DNA of 64,000 bases from NCBI RefSeq assembly GCF_023101085.1, contig NZ_CP064703.1, forward strand, positions 5,084,001-5,148,000. Reading direction: 5' to 3'. Below are positions 59,934-64,000 of this stretch, one piece after another (position 1 is the stretch's first letter; each line of letters opens with the position of its first letter). The notes under the pieces were generated by a model. The model saw only the letters and a list, made by a program, of their open reading frames with translations, did no database searches and was not told where the DNA came from. This DNA is from Bradyrhizobium sp. 170. GTDB lineage: Bacteria; Pseudomonadota; Alphaproteobacteria; Rhizobiales; Xanthobacteraceae. Position numbers and translations under genes: made by a program.

Positions 59934-60376
59934 GCGAACTTCCTAATCCGTTGGCCTATCACGCTACTCTCGTCCTGGAGCTGCCCTGCAGTCCATCCTG
60001 CCCTGGAAGCGTAGTTCGAATTGTCAACGTTGACCACGTGATGCCCGCTTCCGATTTCACCTGCCAAGTCATTAGCGTCCTCTACGATGATCGTATCAAC
60101 GACGGCAAGACACAGGTTGGCGCGCCCCGCACTCGTCATTAAAGATTCGTCGATGATCTGGATCGGCTGCGCAATTGCGCAAAAGAGGCTCACAATCAGC
60201 GAAACAGCAAGTATGAACAAGACGCTGATCAACGCATCTTGGCCCGCGCCCTTGAGCTCATAAGTGGCTACATAGGCGATCGCAGCCATAGGCGACAGGA
60301 AAAACAAATGAAACCAGATCAAGCGAACCGCTTGACTTGGATTGGAGTCGCCACGCTTGCGGCTGAAGGGCATCAC
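59930..60376 (-). CDS. Membrane protein of unknown function
   Basis: This is a 148-residue protein. Two hydrophobic segments (LIWFHLFFLSPMAAIAYVA and ALISVLFILAVSLIVSLFCA) are followed by a soluble C-terminal half (IVEDANDLAGEIGSGHHVVN). It has tandem ATGs at the start. I recognise no family. It is the first gene of a probable minus-strand operon leading into the RTX gene. Confidence 0.55.
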   Translation of the reverse strand: MMPFSRKRGDSNPSQAVRLIWFHLFFLSPMAAIAYVATYELKGAGQDALISVLFILAVSLIVSLFCAIAQPIQIIDESLMTSAGRANLCLAVVDTIIVEDANDLAGEIGSGHHVVNVDNSNYASRAGWTAGQLQDESSVIGQRIRKFA

Positions 60377-61393
60377 GACAGACAGCCTCGTTCGCGCGAT
60401 ATGCGATCTGCGAAACTCACCGACTTTGTCCCATATCGCTTAATCGAAGCTCGAATCCCGAACATCCGGGAACGCTTACCGGAAGACAATTTAGCTGAAC
60501 AGTGATTTGGAGGCTTCAAAGCATCGATGAAAGAAGTCCAGTGCTGCGCTTCGCACCGCCAACTGGCTACGAGCAAGCGTTTTCTCGCCGGCTGCACATA
60601 TACGCTTTCGCCCGATCCTGGACTAAGCGAGAGGCCTGAATTCCCAGTCACAAGAACTCCAAGGGTCGCCCAAGACCGCCATGTGCAGACTCAACGACCG
60701 ACTGTATTCGTAAGTCACACTTTCTAACGTTGCAAATGAATTTTTTAATCGTCAAGTTTGATTATAATTTCTGTGAGTTCGTCATTCGCTCTATTTGCCG
60801 ATACGAAGGCGCCATCGCTGAGATGGAGGTGAGAAGCGCGCGAAAGCAAGAAGAGCACACCGCCGCAATGCATTGCCGTCGCTCGCTTCGATCAAAGACT
60901 CGACCACGCCCCAAAAGCCTGTCCACACGAAGCGCACCTTCCACGCGAGAGGACAGGCGAGCCAAGGATCGCAAGCGGAAGGATCGCAAAAGATTGCCAA
61001 CGCCATGTTCAGGACAATCGCTGATCCCAGTTACCATGCGCTCAATGTCTTCAACCGCAAATCTACCGATGGGTAGTATGCATTTAATTCGCAGACGGTA
61101 CCTGCGAAGCCCGACGACAATTGCCGGCGACGCGATCAATCCGGACATCACCAAGACCCGATATGGACCGAGAAGGCCGCCAATGCCGGCGATTTCGGTG
61201 GCATAACTAATATCGGAGTCGATCTGCGGCGCGCGCGTCGCTGTGCCCGCCAACATGCAGATGGCGTTGCCCGGAAACATCAAGAAAGCAAAGACGGCAA
61301 GACCGGGGGGACATTTGCTTTGACGGGAACAACCAGCGCTCTACTCTATCCCTGACGGCCGCCGAAAAAGAGCGGCCGCAGGAGGATTACAAC
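60377..61393. other. Gene-poor, less GC-rich region
   Basis: About 1 kb with no gene I can support. The best frame is 60762-61283 on the minus strand (173 codons, MMFPGNAICMLAGTATRAPQ, with one hydrophobic stretch VLVMSGLIASPAIVVGL). It lacks a convincing ribosome binding site and its C-terminus is Arg/Ser-rich, so it is probably a remnant. The AGGAGG at 61380-61385 belongs to the hydrolase gene that follows. Confidence 0.4.
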
Positions 61394-62374
61394 TTGCGAT
61401 TTTGCGATCAGGACATTGTTTTCGCCCACGGCGCCACAGCACCCAGCAAGGGACAGAATTTCGAAATTCCCACCGCCAATCCGGCCAATTACTTCCACGT
61501 CATCAGTAATTCCGCCGAGCTGCCGAAGCTTGCGATCGACGGCAAGCTGTTCCTGCCGGCCTCGGACCATCGCAAACGCAACGGAAAGCTGCCGCTTGTC
61601 ATGGTGGTGCCGGGCAGCCTCGGCGTCGCGCCCTCGCACCTTGCGCACGCCGAGACGGTGGTCGGCGACGGCTTTGCGGCTTTTGTGCTCGACAGTTTTG
61701 GCGCGCGCGGCGTGACGTCCACCGTCGCCAACCAGACCCAGTTCTCCTTTGCCGCCAGCGCCTATGACGTGCTGGCGGCCTGGCAGGTGCTGTCTGTTCA
61801 TCCCGAGATCGACGCCTCCCGCATCGGCGCGCAAGGCCACAGCCGCGGCGGCTCGGCGGTGCTGACCGCTGCGACCCGTCGCTTTGCCGATGCGGTGGTC
61901 GGCGCCGGCGCAGGTTTTCGCAGCGTGCTCGCCGCCTACCCCTGGAGCGGCCACCAGTTTCTCGATCCATCCGTCGACGAAACCGAAATCCGCGTCATCA
62001 TGGGCGATGCGGATGAATGGTGCTCGCCGATGCAGGTGCAGGGCCACTGCCAGGCCATCCGCCTCTCCGGCGGAAGAGCGACGATGCGGCTGATCGGCGG
62101 CGCGCAGCACAGTTTTGACCGCGGCACCGATATCGAGAACGTTCCCGACGCATCCGTCTCTCCCGCTGCGCCGACGGCCTATATCGCCAATGACGGCGCC
62201 TTCATCCATCCGCTCACGGGCGTCGCGGACAGCAAGCTCGTCGATCGCGACCTGATGATCTATGCGCTGAAGGCCGGCTATGGCCGCAAGGGCGCGAGAA
62301 TTGGAAGTCGCGATGGCGATGCAGAATTGTTCAAGGCGGACATGCTGGCGTTCTGGCGAAGGACGCTGGGGTGA
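61394..62374 (+). CDS. Dienelactone-hydrolase-like alpha/beta hydrolase
   Basis: This is a 326-residue protein from a TTG at 61394, chosen because AGGAGG lies eight bases upstream. Signs of the alpha/beta-hydrolase fold: PLVMVVPGSLGVAPSHL (oxyanion region), the nucleophile elbow GAQGHSRGGSAV, an acid candidate in IMGDADEWC, and a late His in GGAQHSFDRG. It is probably a cytosolic esterase or lactonase; the substrate is unknown. Confidence 0.82.
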   Translation: MRFCDQDIVFAHGATAPSKGQNFEIPTANPANYFHVISNSAELPKLAIDGKLFLPASDHRKRNGKLPLVMVVPGSLGVAPSHLAHAETVVGDGFAAFVLDSFGARGVTSTVANQTQFSFAASAYDVLAAWQVLSVHPEIDASRIGAQGHSRGGSAVLTAATRRFADAVVGAGAGFRSVLAAYPWSGHQFLDPSVDETEIRVIMGDADEWCSPMQVQGHCQAIRLSGGRATMRLIGGAQHSFDRGTDIENVPDASVSPAAPTAYIANDGAFIHPLTGVADSKLVDRDLMIYALKAGYGRKGARIGSRDGDAELFKADMLAFWRRTLG

Positions 62375-62460
62375 GACGCTTGAGGGAGCGTGCGCCACGC
62401 AAACAGTCGTCATCACCCGTCACCGGATCGGTGCAAAGCGCCGCCCGATGACAGGCTCCA

Positions 62461-62545
62461 GCGGGTGATCCAGTATTCCAGAGACGACAGCGATTGAACC
62501 GATAGGCCGCGGCGTACTGGGTACCCCGCCTTCGCGGGGTACGAC
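62461..62545. repeat. Bradyrhizobium-type dispersed repeat
   Basis: GCGGGTGATCCAGTATTCCA followed by GCCGCGGCGTACTGGGTAC and a perfect hairpin GTACCCCG/CGGGGTAC (62521-62542). I recognise the GATCCAGTATTCCAGAGAC and CCGCGGCGTACTGG pieces as recurrent in this genus. Confidence 0.6.
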
Positions 62546-62627
62546 GATTGAAGTTGAGGCGGCAATTCAATTATCGTCATCGTTCCGACTTCGGGTTTCG
62601 CTATGATCAGCCCGAAAGGACTACTGC

Positions 62628-63470
62628 ATGACCGAATTTCGCCTCACGCAAATTTCCGATACCCACCTCGCCCGCCGCCTGCAAAAGCTCACCGACAATT
62701 TTCACCGCGTCAGCGAGCATATCGACGCGACACGCCCGGATATCGTGATCAACAGCGGCGATATCTCCTTCGACGGACCCACCAGCCGCAGCGATCTCGA
62801 ATTCGCCAAGGAGCTGCACGACGCGCTGCCGGTGCCGTGCCGGCATTTGCCGGGTAATCACGACATCGGCGACAACCCGACGGCGGTCGGTCCCGTGCCG
62901 AAGCAACCGGCGACCGAGAAAGAGCGACAGAATTATCTGTCCGTGATCGGCGAAGACCGCTGGCGCTTCGACGCAGCCGGCTGGAGCTTTATTGGATTGA
63001 ACTCGCTGATCATGAACACCGGGATCGAGAGCGAGGCCGAGCAGTTCGGCTGGCTGGCTTCAGAGCTTGCGCGCATCAACGGCAGGCCGGTCGCGCTTTT
63101 CCTGCACAAGCCGCTTTATCTGAACACGCCTGATGATCCCGAGACGGAGGGAACGGCGATCCGCTATGTGCCGCAGCCCCGGCGCAGGAGCTTGATCGAG
63201 ATGTTTTCGGCGGTCGATCTGCGGCTGGTTGCCTCCGGCCACGTTCACCAGCGGCGAGACTTCACTTATGGTCATACCCGCCATGTCTGGGCTCCCTCCG
63301 CCGGCTTCATCATTCCTGATCGGATGCAGGAAGTGATCGGCACAAAGGAAGTCGGGCTGGTGGAGTATCGTTTCCAGCCCGACGCCTTTGAGGTCCGCCA
63401 CGTCAGGGCGCCGGGACAGACCGATGTTGATCTGGATTCACTGATTGGCAGGAAATCCCGGAGCGGATGA
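62628..63470 (+). CDS. Calcineurin-like metallophosphoesterase
   Basis: This is a 280-residue protein with the full metal-site series: ISDTHLARR (DxH), INSGDISFDG (GD), LPGNHDIGD (GNHD), a His in ALFLHKPLY and SGHVHQRRD (GHxH). The class III phosphodiesterase (CpdA-like) group has this order and often hydrolyses cyclic nucleotides or phosphodiesters; the substrate is not determinable here. The start is the ATG at 62628. Confidence 0.87.
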   Translation: MTEFRLTQISDTHLARRLQKLTDNFHRVSEHIDATRPDIVINSGDISFDGPTSRSDLEFAKELHDALPVPCRHLPGNHDIGDNPTAVGPVPKQPATEKERQNYLSVIGEDRWRFDAAGWSFIGLNSLIMNTGIESEAEQFGWLASELARINGRPVALFLHKPLYLNTPDDPETEGTAIRYVPQPRRRSLIEMFSAVDLRLVASGHVHQRRDFTYGHTRHVWAPSAGFIIPDRMQEVIGTKEVGLVEYRFQPDAFEVRHVRAPGQTDVDLDSLIGRKSRSG

Positions 63471-63506
63471 CTTTTTCAAATCGTCACCCGCTCCATCGCT
63501 CTGATT

Positions 63507-63560
63507 TGAGCATGACCCTCTCGAAAGATTTTCGCTCGAAAGATTTTCGGATCATGCTTC
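63507..63560. repeat. Dispersed GAGCATGA...ATCATGCT palindromic repeat with inner duplication
   Basis: It resembles the common Bradyrhizobium element bounded by GAGCATGA and GGATCATGCTT. Inside, CTCGAAAGATTTTCG occurs twice back to back (63520-63534 and 63535-63549). Confidence 0.55.
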
Positions 63561-63575
63561 ACACGTCAGAGCGCA

Positions 63576-63854
63576 TCACCACTGGCGCTCAACGAGGCCA
63601 TAGGAGGAGTAGGAACGATCGTCCCATGGCGCGGTCGCAAAGGCGCCGACGCGTGGGGCCGGGTGAAACCGGTTACCGTAATAGTAGCCCGGTCCAGGCG
63701 TTGCCCTGACACCGTAGCCTCCTGTGACGTAAGCGGAGTTCGGATAGTTGGAGCCCGTCACGCCGGGTTCCTGATAGACCACTTGAGCCATTGCAGGAGT
63801 GGCCAGCATCGTGGCGGCAACCAGGCCGAGCGATAGTTTCTTGCAGTTCATCAT
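63576..63854 (-). CDS. Small exported protein, Gly/Tyr-rich
   Basis: This is a 92-residue protein with a clear signal peptide (CKKLSLGLVAATMLATPAMA, cleavage before QVVYQEP) and a short Gly/Tyr/Pro-rich mature part (YVTGGYGVRATPGPGYYYGN). Two tandem ATGs start the frame, with GGAG upstream. I recognise no family; such periplasmic small proteins are common in rhizobia. Confidence 0.65.
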   Translation of the reverse strand: MMNCKKLSLGLVAATMLATPAMAQVVYQEPGVTGSNYPNSAYVTGGYGVRATPGPGYYYGNRFHPAPRVGAFATAPWDDRSYSSYGLVERQW

Positions 63855-63957
63855 TTGGCTTCTCCATTGGATGTCAAAACCAAACGATGCTTTCGAAGGG
63901 ACGTTCCCCCATCCATCTCAAGTGGCTGTGAGGTTCGCGTTGCAGGTTCCAGTTGGC

Positions 63958-64000
63958 TCAAATTTTATCCGGCCCGACGCGCACCAGCTGCTTGCCGAAA
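63958..64000 (-). CDS. 3' tip of a gene entering from the right edge
   Basis: Reading in from the right edge, the minus strand gives FGKQLVRVGPDKI and a TGA (63958-63960). This looks like a natural protein C-terminus, but 13 codons are too few to name the product, and the frame itself is not certain. Confidence 0.35.
   Translation of the reverse strand, partial: FGKQLVRVGPDKI

Noticed and set aside
60762-61283. A 173-codon minus-strand membrane protein
   Set aside because: It has only one hydrophobic stretch, a poor start and an Arg/Ser-rich C-terminus unlike a finished protein.

Overview
The window is high-GC alphaproteobacterial chromosome, most likely Bradyrhizobium or a close relative. 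The evidence is the gene content (a Liv-type transporter, paired PAS_5-family proteins, DUF5993 beside DsbB, Lin0512, DUF899 operons), the rhizobial promoter and SOS-box style, and several dispersed palindromic repeat families that I recognise from Bradyrhizobium intergenic DNA. No true rRNA or tRNA gene, CRISPR array, insertion sequence or replication origin is visible.

Layout. 0-3.2 kb: branched-chain amino-acid ABC transporter (livG, livF, binding protein, livH cut by the window edge). 3.5-11.6 kb: two tandem PAS_5 proteins, an ArsC/YffB-type protein, DUF5993-dsbB, GST, SDR, HAD phosphatase, thpR with an upstream GTTC-N7-GTTC SOS-like box, then a nucleotidyltransferase beside a SWIM zinc-finger protein. 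11.6-15.1 kb: operon of FMN-dependent hydroxyacid oxidase, Lin0512 protein and IlvD/Edd dehydratase. 15.3-17.8 kb: the most striking locus. A candidate structured ncRNA of about 195 nt with its own promoter and terminator is followed by four tandem Y-RNA-like genes, two of which carry circularly permuted tRNA-like modules. These are followed by the Ro60 homologue gene (rsr, TROVE/vWA). 17.8-28.4 kb: small regulator-led operons (ArsR-SRPBCC-DUF899-small membrane protein; MarR-SDR-GNAT divergent from a glyoxalase-like gene; Rrf2-methyltransferase divergent from an MFS transporter) plus a class III cyclase. 28.5-35.9 kb: compact five-gene SWIM-DUF5691-MoxR-DUF5682-vWA operon. It is followed by a RES-Xre toxin-antitoxin pair and a peptide-deformylase-like protein lacking key residues.

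38.6-46.6 kb: guaA lies at the right end, and two degenerate copies of its 3' end lie further downstream in the same orientation. This pattern suggests repeated integration of mobile DNA at the guaA 3' end. The bounded segments carry a DUF4253 gene, a frameshifted amidase, a VOC protein, a beta-lactamase-fold hydrolase and a CPT-like kinase, but no integrase remains. 46.8-50.4 kb: SnoaL-like and cupin proteins between palindromic repeats, rsmB, a MAPEG protein and a membrane protein.

50.4-60.4 kb: one giant RTX protein gene (2877 codons) with a nearly identical 369-bp tandem repeat. Upstream on the same strand is a short ORF that looks like its detached N-terminus, then two unrecognised membrane proteins. 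60.4-61.4 kb is gene-poor. The right end holds an alpha/beta hydrolase, a metallophosphoesterase, a small secreted protein and the 3' tip of another gene.
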